DNA of 64,000 nt from Bacillota bacterium (GCA_023429995.1 JAEZCE010000065.1:1-64000), one strand, 5' to 3'; shown: positions 28,036-37,790, counted from the first letter of the stretch. The notes: a model not told the origin generated them from the letters alone. Numbers and translations: made by a program.

Positions 28036-28335
28036 CCTAATGCATATACCACATCATCACGTTGCTTAATTCCTTTTCCTTTCATAAAGCTAAAAGATCT
28101 TGATATCATTCCCTTGGGTTCAAGATGTTAATATCCTTATTATTGCCAATATTTACGTCTTTTATTTAATTAATGCTCTTCTAAAACTCCATTTTGAATG
28201 ATTTTAGGGTTGCCGGAGGAAGGGGTATATATTAATAAAAAATTCGGCCATGGTTAAGATAACATTGTAATTATTATTAATTCCAATTGTTTGACCAATC
28301 AAGATAGAAATTCAATTATTTTTGGAGAAGTAAAG
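28036..28335. other. Divergent intergenic region, no gene seen
   Basis: An A/T-rich spacer between the minus-strand membrane protein and the decayed molybdenum hydroxylase. No convincing RNA gene or small frame was found. GGAG at 28324-28327 serves the ATG at 28336. Confidence 0.45.
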
Positions 28336-30138
28336 ATGTCCCAGGGAATTGGTATCAGCGTTCCAAGAAAAGAAGCGCCGGGTAAAGTCACCGGAGTAGT
28401 TAAGTATAATTCCGATTATACAACCCCCGATATGCTCCATGCCTGGCTGGTTACTAGTTTATACGCCCATGCTTATCTCAAATCGATTGACAATTCTGAA
28501 GCTCTAAAGTCTCCGGGAGTGCAGGCTGTGGTTACCGGAGAGGATTTCCCGGCCTTGACCGGAGTGGTGCTTGAAGACCGTCCTCCGCTAGCCCGCGGCA
28601 AGGTACGCTATTTTGGGGAACCAGTGGCTGTAGTCGTCGCTAATAGTGAATATGAAGCCCGCAAAGCCGCAGATTTGGTAAAAGTTGAATATGAACCACT
28701 CCCGGTGGTCAATTCCCCGGGCGACGCCTTGAAGCCCGGGGCGCCATTGGTTCATGAAGCATTGGGAACCTATCAACATGTAGGCGAAGGCACCTACCCG
28801 GAACCGGGGAGCAATATTTCGCACCGCCAAAAAATCCGGAAAGGCGATCTTCAAAAAGGCTGGACCGAGAGTGAAGTCGTGGTTGAAACAATGGTCAAAC
28901 TTCCCCAATCCGACCACGCTTCGATGGAAACCCGTTCCGCCCGGGTACAGATTACCCCCGACGGAACCGTGGTGATCCATTCTCCCTCTCAATCTCCCTT
29001 TATGGTCCGGACCTTGATTAGCCGGAACTTTCACGTGGAAATCGGTAAAATTATCGTGAACACTCCGTTGGTGGGCGGGGCTTACGGTGGAAAGACCACT
29101 GTCCAACTGGAACTCATCGCCTATTTGGCGTCAAAAGCGGTGAGCGGCAGAATGGTGATGCTGGTCAACACCCGGGAGCAAGATATGAGCAGCTCAGCGG
29201 TTCAGATTGGACTGGAAGCCCGGATTAAACTCGGAGCAACGAAAGCCGGCAAATTAAAAACGGCGGAAATGACCTTCCTGGTCGATGGCGGCGCTTATAC
29301 CGATTCGGGTCCCTTAATGACCAAAGCCATCGCATCCTATTGCACCGGTCCCTACAATATTGAAAATGTTTGGTGCGACGCACTTTGTTTCTATACCAAT
29401 CACCCTTATGCCACGGCTTTTCGAGGGTTCGGCCATACCGCCTATACTTTCGCCATGGAACGGATACTTGGGTAACCCTCGGCGGGAACCTTTGCGGCAA
29501 GATCATATACCGGGAAGCGGCATTACCTTTATTGCTGGCGGAAAGTGATGTGGTAATCGCAGGTCCCGCTCGGGAAAGGAGAGTAAAGATCCGGGAAGTC
29601 TTTGAACAAACTATGCAATTGGCCCCCGGAGAAATGGTGGTCCAATTTGTTATTGATCATAGCTATCCAGCACTGCCGCACCAGGGGATTAAGAAAACTT
29701 CGTTGGATAAGATCGGTTATCCAATAGTTACGATTGCCGTTATCGTCAAAGAAAGCCGCTATTTGGCTGCGGTTAGCGGCCTTTGCGCTTTCCCGTTCCG
29801 CTCCCCCCTGATCGAGGCTGATCTGAATGATCAAAGTTTACCCCTGGAAATAAGAGTTCACAACATTATGAACCATCTCCCGGCGCCTATATTGAGCGAT
29901 ATTCATGGTTCAGCGGAATACCGGGAATTTGTTTTTAAAAATACGCTGGTTAAAATGATTCGGGAATTGAGTTGAAGAGGGAATCTGATGCAATGACCTG
30001 TCATGCCTTATCGCAAATTCATCCGGACGCGGGGATGAGATGATTGAGGAGTGGCTGCAGTCGAATCTATGCCGTTGTACTTGTTATGAAGAGATTCAGG
30101 CGGCGGTAAAAGCGGTTTTGGCAGGGGACCAGGTGTAA
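28336..30138 (+). pseudogene. Decayed molybdenum hydroxylase (xanthine dehydrogenase-type), three subunits collapsed
   Basis: The first 379 codons (28336-29475) encode the N-terminal half of a molybdopterin-binding large subunit (PRKEAPGKVTGVVKYNSDY, YFGEPVAVVVA, VGGAYGGKT, TAFRGFGH) and then stop; complete homologues are about 760 residues. From about 29463, in another frame, the C-terminal two thirds of the FAD subunit runs to 29975 (WVTLGGNLCGKIIYREAALP). Finally 29990-30138 holds the tail of the [2Fe-2S] subunit (NLCRCTCYEEI), shifted in frame near 30031. Two large internal deletions fused what were three genes. None of the cofactor sets is complete, so no function is expected. Confidence 0.88.
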
Positions 30139-30148
30139 AACTGTTGGC

Positions 30149-30580
30149 TTAATGCCGTATATCTACAATTTCATTGATAGTCTCATTATATTTAGAGACA
30201 TAAAGTTCTCCTTCGGTATTTAATGAGGCGTAAAAAACCTGCTCTTTGGAACTTATTCCAAGTTCTTGTAAACGCTTTTCCAACCAATTCAAGGTCAATT
30301 GAGATCGTGAAAGATTGGCCTCCAAAACTTTTCCCTCTACAATTAGGGTTAAAGGAACTCCCCGGTAGGGGGTGCTGATTTTTAGATCTTTCGGGATCAC
30401 CGGGGCGTATTGCGACTTTTTAAGGACAGTAAGTTTTCCGTTCGGTTCAATAATAGCGAACTCAACTTCCCCAAGGTCAAAGAGCTCCTTTTCTCTGAAC
30501 ATCATCAAAAGGGTATCTAATGAGTACCGGATCCTTTTCAGATTTTTATTAAGAATCTTCCCGTTTTGGATGACCACCAT
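30149..30580 (-). pseudogene. Truncated DUF421 (YetF-like) protein, soluble C-terminal domain only
   Basis: 143 residues matching the cytoplasmic C-terminal part of DUF421 proteins (VVIQNGKILNKNLKRIRYSL, LFDLGEVEFAIIEPNGKLTVL). Family members begin with about three membrane helices, which are missing here. Recognisable family sequence continues upstream in frame for about 20 codons (to about 30640) before a stop, and no normal start and ribosome-binding site suit the shortened protein. It is most likely a 5'-deleted remnant, related to the intact DUF421 gene at 31832 on the other strand. Confidence 0.7.
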
Positions 30581-30913
30581 CGGTTCAAAAGTGGGTAATT
30601 TACCAAACCAGCGCTGGTTGATGATTATCAGTTTCCTCCATTTTTTATTTCAAGTTTATTAAAATTTCGGTGAACTCCCACCGGATAGATTTTCTTCCGG
30701 GCCTAAACAGATGGCTTGCCCTTTTAACTGAAAGTATTCCCCAGCATTTCTAATAATCATATTTCCATAAACCACTAATTTGTATTCCTTATAAGTTTGC
30801 CAAAAGATAGGGCAAGAGTAAAAGACTTGGTAAATCAATGGAGATTACAACCAGGTATGATTCGGAGAAAATAGGGTAAATAATAAATAAAAAATAAGGA
30901 GATTCGATCATCT

Positions 30914-31159
30914 ATGTCCAAAATACACTGTAGTATCGATAATTGTCATTATTGGGACCAAGGAAACTATTGTAAAGCAAAGGAAATTTTAGTTGCTGCC
31001 GATTTATGGGCCGCCCAAACTCCCGATAATATTGACTCGCCGCAGCACGCCAAAGTTCCGCAGATGCATGCTAATACCTGTATGGAGACCTGTTGTAAAA
31101 CCTTTGTGCATAATAATTCACCACAAGTTAGCGTTGATGGTGTAATTCGTAATCCCTAA
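30914..31159 (+). CDS. DUF1540 cysteine-rich protein
   Basis: An 81-residue protein with the DUF1540 pattern: IHCSIDNCHYWDQGNYC at about 4-20 and a second cluster NTCMETCCKTF near 55-65, likely binding metal. Such proteins are common in spore-forming Bacillota and of unknown function. AAGGAG is 12 nt before the ATG. A terminator follows, so it is monocistronic, next to the sporulation-type operon. Confidence 0.85.
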   Translation: MSKIHCSIDNCHYWDQGNYCKAKEILVAADLWAAQTPDNIDSPQHAKVPQMHANTCMETCCKTFVHNNSPQVSVDGVIRNP

Positions 31160-31184
31160 AAAATAGAATCATATAAATTTGATC

Positions 31185-31208
31185 ACCCCGGCTCAATCGG
31201 GGTTTTTT
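31185..31208 (+). terminator. Terminator of the DUF1540 gene
   Basis: ACCCCG and CGGGGT form a 6-bp stem with a 7-nt loop, followed by TTTTT. Confidence 0.85.
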
Positions 31209-31609
31209 GGTATCAAACCAATGTAGCGTTTTTTGAAACTCGTATAAAACTTTCGGTGGAATTCTACGCCTTTTTCCTCAAAAGCTTTGCCCCCCGGTCT
31301 AGTGTTTTGGTTTTGGGTCCTCATTCTCCTGAACATAATTTAAATCGTACCGAGGTAATTCATGAAGGTGTTCGGAAGTCCAATCGGTATTCAATTAATG
31401 GCTAAATTATGGGAATTGTGAGGTGATAAATTTTAGCAAGGGGAAATTTTCCAGGATTTCATAGTATGTTTATGGAGAATATGTAAATACCAATGCGGTA
31501 ATTTCTAAAGTTCATTGTCCGCTGCGAATCATTCGGGATAAATGGATAAAATCACATCAAAACGTAATGGACCCTTTATCAATTATAAAAGGTTTAAGGA
31601 GAAATTCTG
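31209..31609. other. Intergenic region before the spoVA-type operon
   Basis: No gene is supported. A stop-free frame of about 62 codons begins near 31211 and ends near 31396 but has no start, ribosome-binding site or recognisable similarity. AAGGAG just before 31610 belongs to the next gene. A forespore sigma factor promoter would be expected here; I could not identify one with confidence. Confidence 0.4.
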
Positions 31610-31816
31610 ATGACAGTCGCTTCCCAAGTTAAAGAGTCCTTGGCTACTCTAAAAAGCGCTAAGGCTACTTTAGAAATATATGCTGCCCAAAGTCAATCTG
31701 GAGAAGCTAAGTTAGCCTTTATGGAAGCAGCCAAAAAAACTGAGGAAATTTGCAATGAAATTGAAGAGAGGCTTCAAACTTTGGAATTTCAGGAACCGCA
31801 ATATAAGGGGATTTAA
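31610..31816 (+). CDS. DUF1657 protein
   Basis: A 68-residue helical protein (VASQVKESLATLKSAKATLE, ending FQEPQYKGI). DUF1657 proteins occur in spoVA-type operons of heat-resistant spores, usually beside DUF421 genes, as here. Role unknown. AAGGAG is placed 8 nt before the ATG. A second, equally long paralogue closes the operon at 34239. Confidence 0.85.
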   Translation: MTVASQVKESLATLKSAKATLEIYAAQSQSGEAKLAFMEAAKKTEEICNEIEERLQTLEFQEPQYKGI

Positions 31817-31831
31817 TCAGAGGGTAAAACG

Positions 31832-32692
31832 ATGAGGGTATGGTTATTGATATTATTACGTTCGATTTTCTTGTTTCTGATTACTTTCATCTTGGTCCGC
31901 TTCATGGGGAAAAGGCATCCGGCCCGGAGAAATACTTTTGATTTTGTCAACTATGGAGTTATTGCTGTCATTATAGGCTTCATGGTTATGAACATTGTCA
32001 CCAATATGGTATTTGGCCTGATTGCTCTGGGAATTTGGGTTTTAATCCCGGTTATTCTGGATTATCTCGCTTTAAAAAGCAAGTTGATTCACGATTTAAT
32101 CAACGGTAAAGAAACAATCCTGATTAAACAAGGCAAGATTATGGAGAATAATTTATTTCAGGTCCGATTGACTGGGGAGGAATTATTACGAGAGCTTCGT
32201 TCGAAGAACGTGTTCAATTTGAGTGATGTAGAGTTTGCCATTATGGAGACAACCGGAGACATCAATATATTATTAAAATCAAACTATAAGCCAATTACTC
32301 CCCATGATTTAGATTGGAAAGTGGCTCCATGGACTGAATCCCAAACTGTTATTTTAGACGGGAATATTCAGGATGAACCTTTGGCCAATATGGGTTTAAA
32401 TCGAGGATGGCTGAAATTGCAGCTTGAAAAATTAGGAGTATCACTGACCAATGTTTTCATTGGACAAGTTGATTCTTACGGCGATCTCTACATTGATTTA
32501 TTTGATGATGCTGTCCATCTCCCCAAGCCCAAAGTGAAAGAGCTATTGTACGCCAATTTAGAGAAAGCCCAGGCAGATATGACAATTTTTGCATTGGAAA
32601 CCCAAAACCAACATGCAAAAACTATGTACGCCAATAATGCCGATAAACTTACGCAAGTATTGGAAAAACTAAAACCTTATCTTTTAAGATAA
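31832..32692 (+). CDS. DUF421 (YetF-like) membrane protein with C-terminal DUF1657-like extension
   Basis: 286 residues. Membrane segments lie at about 5-25, 40-55 and 57-80, followed by the duplicated DUF421 cytoplasmic domain (ETILIKQGKIMENNL, VFNLSDVEFAIMETTGDI). The last 55 residues (about 230-286) are extra. Their FALETQNQHAKTMYANNADK closely matches FALETQDRQAKEMFQQLAQT in the DUF1657 protein at 34239, so a DUF1657-like domain seems to have fused to the end. The gene is part of a spoVA2mob-like set and probably acts in the spore inner membrane. Confidence 0.85.
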   Translation: MRVWLLILLRSIFLFLITFILVRFMGKRHPARRNTFDFVNYGVIAVIIGFMVMNIVTNMVFGLIALGIWVLIPVILDYLALKSKLIHDLINGKETILIKQGKIMENNLFQVRLTGEELLRELRSKNVFNLSDVEFAIMETTGDINILLKSNYKPITPHDLDWKVAPWTESQTVILDGNIQDEPLANMGLNRGWLKLQLEKLGVSLTNVFIGQVDSYGDLYIDLFDDAVHLPKPKVKELLYANLEKAQADMTIFALETQNQHAKTMYANNADKLTQVLEKLKPYLLR

Positions 32693-32724
32693 GCCTTATC
32701 TTTTAAGGTAGAAGGAGTTATCGG

Positions 32725-33204
32725 ATGTCTAATCAAAAAAAGAAGAAATTAACCCCTACCCAGCAGAAATATCAGACATTTGCAAAAGATAGGGAACCGA
32801 AGCGGCCTCTATTGTTTAATATAATCCGCGCCTTTTTAATAGGTGGCGTTATATGTACAATGGGTCAGGGAATCCAAATGCTCTTTATCAAATATTTTCA
32901 ATTTACCGAAGTTACCGCCGGTAATCCTACTGTAGCAGTCCTGATTATCATCTCCGTACTTCTTACCGGTTTTGGAGTATATGATCATATAGCTCAGTGG
33001 GGTGGAGCTGGAACCGCAGTTCCTATTACCGGGTTTGCCAATTCAATTGCATCCGCTGCCATTGAACATCGCAGTGAAGGTTTTGTTCTAGGTGTGGCGG
33101 GAAAAATGTTTAAACTGGCGGGAGCCGTGATTGTTTATGGTGTATTTGCGGCTTTTGTCATCGTATTGATTAAAATAGCTATTAAAGCGCTGGGTGGTAT
33201 GTAA
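32725..33204 (+). CDS. spoVAC: Stage V sporulation protein SpoVAC
   Basis: A 159-residue spore inner-membrane protein. SpoVA proteins form the channel that moves dipicolinic acid into and out of spores. A basic N-terminal tail is followed by three or four membrane helices with GGVICTMGQGIQ, FGVYDHIAQWGGAGTAVPIT and GFANSIASAAIEHRSEGF, all typical of SpoVAC. It appears intact and is followed, with a 1-bp overlap, by a broken spoVAD. Confidence 0.94.
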   Translation: MSNQKKKKLTPTQQKYQTFAKDREPKRPLLFNIIRAFLIGGVICTMGQGIQMLFIKYFQFTEVTAGNPTVAVLIIISVLLTGFGVYDHIAQWGGAGTAVPITGFANSIASAAIEHRSEGFVLGVAGKMFKLAGAVIVYGVFAAFVIVLIKIAIKALGGM

Positions 33205-34155
33205 TGATTCAAGGCCACCAAACTTGGCTCTTTACCTCGAATCCGGTGATTAAAGCTGCGGCAGCCGTTGGTGGACCATTCGAAGCCAAAGGAGCCCTGG
33301 GGAAGATTTTGATATGTTGCATGGCGACATCCAGCTGGGTCAGGAGAGTTTTGAAAAAGCTGAAAAAAAGCTATTGGAGCAAGCTTGTGAAATCTCAATT
33401 GATAAAGAGGGAATGAAAAAAAACGACATTCAATTTTTTCTGTCGGGGGACCTCATGAATCAGATCATATCCAGTAGTTTCGCAGCTCGAACCTTGGGTG
33501 TTCCTTTTTTGGGCCTTTATGGAGCATGTTCCAATTCCATGGAGGGCTTAGCACTGGCAGGGTTAATGATTGACAGCGGCTACCTCAAGTCATAATGGCG
33601 CATCTGAAAAACAATACCGGTATCCAACTGAATATGGTTCTCAAAAACCTCCTACGGCCCAATGGACCGTCACGGGCGCCGGGGCTGCGTTATTGGTTCG
33701 TGAGGGTAATGGCCCGCGTAGTTGATATGGGAATTAGTGATCCCTTTAATATGGGTGGAGCCATGGCTCCAGCAGCTGTTGACTATTGAAGCCCATTTTA
33801 GGGATCTGCAACGAGATTTCTCTTACTATGATCTTATTTTGCTACCGGTGATTTAGGGCGGGTAGGTCATCAGATTGCGGCTGATTTATTGGATGAGCAT
33901 GGATTGGCGATCTCCCGGGAAAGGTTTACCGACTGTGGATTATTAATCTATAAAGAGGAACAGCCGGTGTTTGCTGGGGGAAGTGATTGTGCTTGTTCCG
34001 CAACCGTTACCTATGGACATTTTTTAAAACGGATGCTCAAAGGGGAATTGCACAAGATATTGGTTGTGGCCACGGGAGCTTTGTTATCTCCATTATCATA
34101 CCAGCAAAAAGAAAGCATCCCTTGTATTGCTCATGCAGTAGCTATTGAAATGTAA
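33204..34155 (+). pseudogene. spoVAD: spoVAD, disrupted by multiple frameshifts and deletions
   Basis: SpoVAD is the thiolase-fold subunit that binds dipicolinic acid. Fragments appear in order in different frames: MIQGHQTWLF and AVGGPFEAKG at the start; FFLSGDLMNQIISSSFAART around 33440; QYRYPTEYGSQKPPTAQWTV around 33615; VVDMGISDPFNMGGAMAPAA from about 33718; then FTDCGLLIYKEEQPVFAGG to the natural end QQKESIPCIAHAVAIEM. At least five lesions separate them (near 33300, 33590, 33712, 33785 and 33842), two of which also remove codons. It cannot make a complete protein. Confidence 0.93.
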
Positions 34156-34176
34156 GGGATAAGGGTTTGGGGAAAG

Positions 34177-34221
34177 TTTGTTTTCGCATTTGTAGTGGTT
34201 GGAGGCATATGCATTATATGG
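34177..34221 (+). pseudogene. Remnant of spoVAE
   Basis: About 15 codons (FVFAFVVVGGICIIW) resemble the first membrane helix of SpoVAE. They lie exactly where spoVAE is expected after spoVAD. The rest of the gene is missing. Confidence 0.5.
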
Positions 34222-34238
34222 GCGAGGGAGGTGAGAAC

Positions 34239-34445
34239 GTGACCGTAGGAACTCAAGTACAAAAAGCAATCGCCAGTGTCCAGAGCGTTGCGGCGAGTAT
34301 GAAAACTTTCGCCTTGGAAACCCAGGATCGGCAAGCCAAAGAGATGTTTCAACAATTGGCGCAGACTTTTGATGGCGCGGTTGATACTCTAAAGCAAAGG
34401 CAACAATATCTCGAGTCGCAAGAACCGCAATATAAACAGCAGTAA
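34239..34445 (+). CDS. DUF1657 protein, second copy
   Basis: 68 residues, the same length as the copy at 31610 (VGTQVQKAIASVQSVAASMK, ending SQEPQYKQQ). The GTG start follows GGGAGGTGA at ideal spacing. An upstream in-frame start at 34167 would run through the spoVAE remnant and is rejected. It is the last gene of the decaying spoVA-type operon. Confidence 0.82.
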   Translation: MTVGTQVQKAIASVQSVAASMKTFALETQDRQAKEMFQQLAQTFDGAVDTLKQRQQYLESQEPQYKQQ

Positions 34446-34452
34446 TTCCTGG

Positions 34453-34484
34453 AAAAGCTGAGGGCATGAACTTTCAGCTTTTTA
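34453..34484 (+). terminator. Terminator of the spoVA-type operon
   Basis: AAAAGCTGA and TCAGCTTTT pair over 9 bp around a 12-nt loop; the arm runs into TTTTT. Confidence 0.82.
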
Positions 34485-34609
34485 ATTTTATCATTGACCA
34501 ATGGTCCAGCTCTATTTTTATCAAGTTTGACAGCAAGGATTATTTGTATGTAAAGGGTTTAGGATTTGATGGAGTATTTGGTTGGTGTTGTTTGGAATTA
34601 TCATCAATC

Positions 34610-35653
34610 TTATCCGCCTGTACTTACCGGACGGAGCGAATTGTTTTTACCGGATAATGAGTTAGGATCGAAGCCCTCCGCTGATGATAATTCCAGGTTG
34701 GCCCACTTTTCACAACGGCTGCCCCATCGATTAACCAGTTTGTTCTCGATATATAATTCATTAACTTCACATAAATTGGCGCAGTCCGTACAGGAAAATG
34801 TCCTCGGAATGCACTCAAAAGAACTGATTGTATCAACTCCACGGAAAATGGTTTTTTCCCCGGATCTTTGATACCATTGTTTGGCTAAAAGCGCGGCTCC
34901 CCAGGCGCCCATCACGGAATGCTGCTCGGGTATAATGATGGATATTCCCAATTTTTGTTCAAAGGCTGCCCTGATTCCAAGATTTGCGGCTACCCCGCCC
35001 TGAAAAATTACCGCGGGTTCAATCTTCTTACCCCGGGCAACATTGGCCAAGAAGTTTGCCACTAAGGCAATGCACAAACCGGCTATTAGATCTTCTTTTT
35101 TATATCCCATTTGTTGTTTATGTATCAAATCAGATTCCGCAAATACCCCGCACCTTCCGGATATTTTTACCGGATTCATGGATCGGAGAGCGTATTCACC
35201 GAATTTTTCGATGGGAATACCCAGGCGAGCGGCTTGATGATCTAAAAAGGAGCCGGTCCCGGCTGCACAGATGCTGTTCATATTGAAACCGGTCGAAATA
35301 CCGTTTCTTATAAAAATAATTTTAGAATCCTGGCCGCCAATGTCAATCACTGTCCGCACTTTTGGTTCTAAGTGTTTGGCTGATGTGGCATGAGCTGTGA
35401 TTTCGTTTTTTACCGTATCAGCTCCCAGCATAATAGCAGCTAAATGACGTCCGCTGCCGGTAGTGCCGACTCCATGGATGGAAAGCTTATCAAACCCTTC
35501 CGAATAGAGCCGGCGAAATATTTGTTGAATCGCATCGATCGGTCCACCCTGAGTTCTAAGGTACTTGCTCCAGATCAGTTCGCCGGCTTCATTCACTAAA
35601 GCCATTTTTGTCGTGACGCTGCCGACATCAATGCCGATATAATTCTGCAACAT
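34610..35653 (-). CDS. Acyl-CoA dehydratase activase-like ATPase (BadF/HgdC family)
   Basis: A 347-residue ASKHA-fold ATPase of the family that drives one-electron reduction of partner iron-sulfur enzymes. Motifs are YIGIDVGSVTTKMALV, GVGTTGSGR, DIGGQDSKII, and two cluster cysteines in CAAGTGSFLDHQ and GRCGVFAESD. After the usual end (about residue 265) comes an extra cysteine-rich tail (CTDCANLCEVNE, then a Cys near SRCEKW) that may hold another metal site. ATG 35653 follows GGAAGGT; a start 21 bp earlier is possible. It overlaps the 3' end of the upstream DUF2229 gene by 26 bp, so the two are coupled. Confidence 0.88.
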   Translation of the reverse strand: MLQNYIGIDVGSVTTKMALVNEAGELIWSKYLRTQGGPIDAIQQIFRRLYSEGFDKLSIHGVGTTGSGRHLAAIMLGADTVKNEITAHATSAKHLEPKVRTVIDIGGQDSKIIFIRNGISTGFNMNSICAAGTGSFLDHQAARLGIPIEKFGEYALRSMNPVKISGRCGVFAESDLIHKQQMGYKKEDLIAGLCIALVANFLANVARGKKIEPAVIFQGGVAANLGIRAAFEQKLGISIIIPEQHSVMGAWGAALLAKQWYQRSGEKTIFRGVDTISSFECIPRTFSCTDCANLCEVNELYIENKLVNRWGSRCEKWANLELSSAEGFDPNSLSGKNNSLRPVSTGG

Positions 35654-37784
35654 GGTTACCTTCCGTTCTTTCAACTTGACGCTCCATTAATAAATCTAAA
35701 AAGGCCTCGACTCTGGTCTTCATGCCCGCTTCACCGGTTTGTTCACTGACAATAAGGGATAAGACGGGTAAATCCAGCTTATCACTAATTTGGGTTAGGA
35801 TTCCCTGGGCGACGATTTCCGGCATACACGTAAACGGGAACAGGTGAATGATCCCATCCATTCCGTTCTGCTCACCCATAACGGCGCCGGCGATACTTTC
35901 CAGAGCATGACCTCCTATTGGGTCATTCAAAAAAGGAGCTGCGGCATCTTGAATCTCCTGCCATCTTTTTTTAATTTCAGATGTGTGAAAGAGATTATGC
36001 TGGACCCATAAGCTCATATTCATTTCTCTTTCAACCAAAACCCGAATATCCGGACGGGAACCCAGATATTTTTCGATTTCCAAATTGATAAAAGGTTCCA
36101 GAATTACCCAGATTTCGCCTACAATGAGTATTTTTAAGGGGTCAATGTCTTCTGTTTTTGTACTGTGAACCGCCTCAATAAATTCTTTTTCGAGGATGGT
36201 AAGGTCTTGATAATTGTCAATATCATAGATCCGGGATTTAAAGCGTTTCCATAACCGTTCACCGGCGCCTCTTTCATCTTCAAAAGCGCTCAAGCGGCGA
36301 CATTGAGTCTCCATTTGATTGAGAATCTTTAATTTGCGATAACCGAATAAAAAACTTTTGGCCAGCTTGTCCCAGCGGGTGTTGTTGGTTATTTTCTCCA
36401 CATCATGGACAAATTTAGCCCCTTTTTTATGAAGCGGGAACGGGGAATCAAGAATAATCATTTCGAAAGAACGGCCAGCCTTTTTCAGCAATAATTCCTG
36501 TATTTGCGCATACCATCCAAAACGGCAGGCCCCTTTGCCACCCACCATCAAAATATGATTGGCGCCGCGATCCAACATTTCAATCATTTGTCCCAAAGTT
36601 GCGGCTAATGGCAGGCAAACATATTCGGGAGCCAATTCCTTTCCAAGCTCAATCGCTTTCCTGGTTAATGGGGGAGTGGGGATAAATTTCATATGACAAT
36701 CTTTTAAAATCGTGTTCATAACGATGTCCAGGTGGCCCATGGACGGGAAGCAGACGACCGGTTCAATTGATTTTTCAAATCCAAGATTTTTCAAAGGCGG
36801 ATTATCAGTAACCACCGTTGAAGAATCCGTATCCATAAATGCCTCAATTCTGGTTTGCAGACCTGCTTCTCCGGTTTGATCATCCAAAAACAGTTTTAAA
36901 AGAGGGACGCCAAATTTTTCTGAAGCCTCTTCAATGTATGGTTCAATGACCGATTCCGGTCCACATTCGAATAAACCCACCAGGATTAATTTGTTCACAA
37001 TATGGTTTTCAATGAGATATAAAGCGGCTCCCAACATTTGAGCTTCGAAATTCCAAAGCTGGTGACCTTCATAAATCTGGTCAAGATAGCGCTTGCTCAA
37101 TTGCTTGTCAATCATTTCAGGGGTTAGGACTTTACCATAAGCCCGTAAATGATGGAGTAAGTTATGACTAATCCATTCATATAAAACATAAGGGTGACCC
37201 ATAAGGCCGATGGTAATTTTCCCTTGTCCGGTATCAGTTTTCTTATGATTCGCTTTATAAGGCCCATCAAAGGTTTGATAAGCTTCCACAACCGTTAATT
37301 CTTCGCGAACCGGTAATTTTGAAAATTCCTCCTGAAATTTCCAAGCATTTCGTATAATTTTGGGAATCTTCCCGGTTTTTGGATTTAGGGTCAATATCAT
37401 TTGGGAAAAATCATTCATCATATTTTTAGGGTGATTGTAATCGATTCGGGGGAAAAGTCCTCTTTGCTCCAGTGCAAAGGTATTTCTTACCATTTCCGGG
37501 ATGCCGATAAATTTTGGACAACAATAATTTCCTTTTTCGACGGATATTATTTTCGGTAAAAAGATATAGTCGCAATCGGTTTCAAGCAATTCCTGCACGT
37601 GAGCAAAGTATAATTTAACGGCAAGACAAGGCTCATCCGTAGGACAAGCCGACATTTTAGCTAAAGTAGCCTTGGTCGTTTGGCCAGACAACTTGACCTT
37701 TATATCCAACTCTTTAAATAATGCTAGAAAGAAAGGGTATAAATAATAATAAGCCATCGCTCTGGGGATGCCTATAATTTTCAT
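35628..37784 (-). CDS. Fused two-domain activase-related protein (DUF2229 half plus HgdB-like half)
   Basis: 718 residues. The first half (about 1-340) matches DUF2229-type 'CoA enzyme activase-related' proteins (MKIIGIPRAMAYYYLYPF, ACPTDEPCLAVKLYFAH, CCPKFIGIPE). The second half (about 350-718) resembles the uncharacterised HgdB-like partner family (APEYVCLPLAATLG, GACRFGWY, FTCMPEIVAQGIL). Conserved cysteines in both could ligate an iron-sulfur cluster. The two plus-strand genes at 38091 and 39056 are separate homologues of these halves. ATG 37784 is assumed; TTG 37790 is also possible. It is coupled to the activase gene, so the activase probably feeds electrons to it. Substrate unknown. 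Confidence 0.82.
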   Translation of the reverse strand: MKIIGIPRAMAYYYLYPFFLALFKELDIKVKLSGQTTKATLAKMSACPTDEPCLAVKLYFAHVQELLETDCDYIFLPKIISVEKGNYCCPKFIGIPEMVRNTFALEQRGLFPRIDYNHPKNMMNDFSQMILTLNPKTGKIPKIIRNAWKFQEEFSKLPVREELTVVEAYQTFDGPYKANHKKTDTGQGKITIGLMGHPYVLYEWISHNLLHHLRAYGKVLTPEMIDKQLSKRYLDQIYEGHQLWNFEAQMLGAALYLIENHIVNKLILVGLFECGPESVIEPYIEEASEKFGVPLLKLFLDDQTGEAGLQTRIEAFMDTDSSTVVTDNPPLKNLGFEKSIEPVVCFPSMGHLDIVMNTILKDCHMKFIPTPPLTRKAIELGKELAPEYVCLPLAATLGQMIEMLDRGANHILMVGGKGACRFGWYAQIQELLLKKAGRSFEMIILDSPFPLHKKGAKFVHDVEKITNNTRWDKLAKSFLFGYRKLKILNQMETQCRRLSAFEDERGAGERLWKRFKSRIYDIDNYQDLTILEKEFIEAVHSTKTEDIDPLKILIVGEIWVILEPFINLEIEKYLGSRPDIRVLVEREMNMSLWVQHNLFHTSEIKKRWQEIQDAAAPFLNDPIGGHALESIAGAVMGEQNGMDGIIHLFPFTCMPEIVAQGILTQISDKLDLPVLSLIVSEQTGEAGMKTRVEAFLDLLMERQVERTEGNHVAELYRH

Positions 37785-37790
37785 GCTCAA

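Noticed and set aside
33314..33789. Two short plus-strand frames inside the spoVAD region as separate genes
   Set aside because: Their sequences are successive pieces of SpoVAD, so they are fragments of one broken gene.
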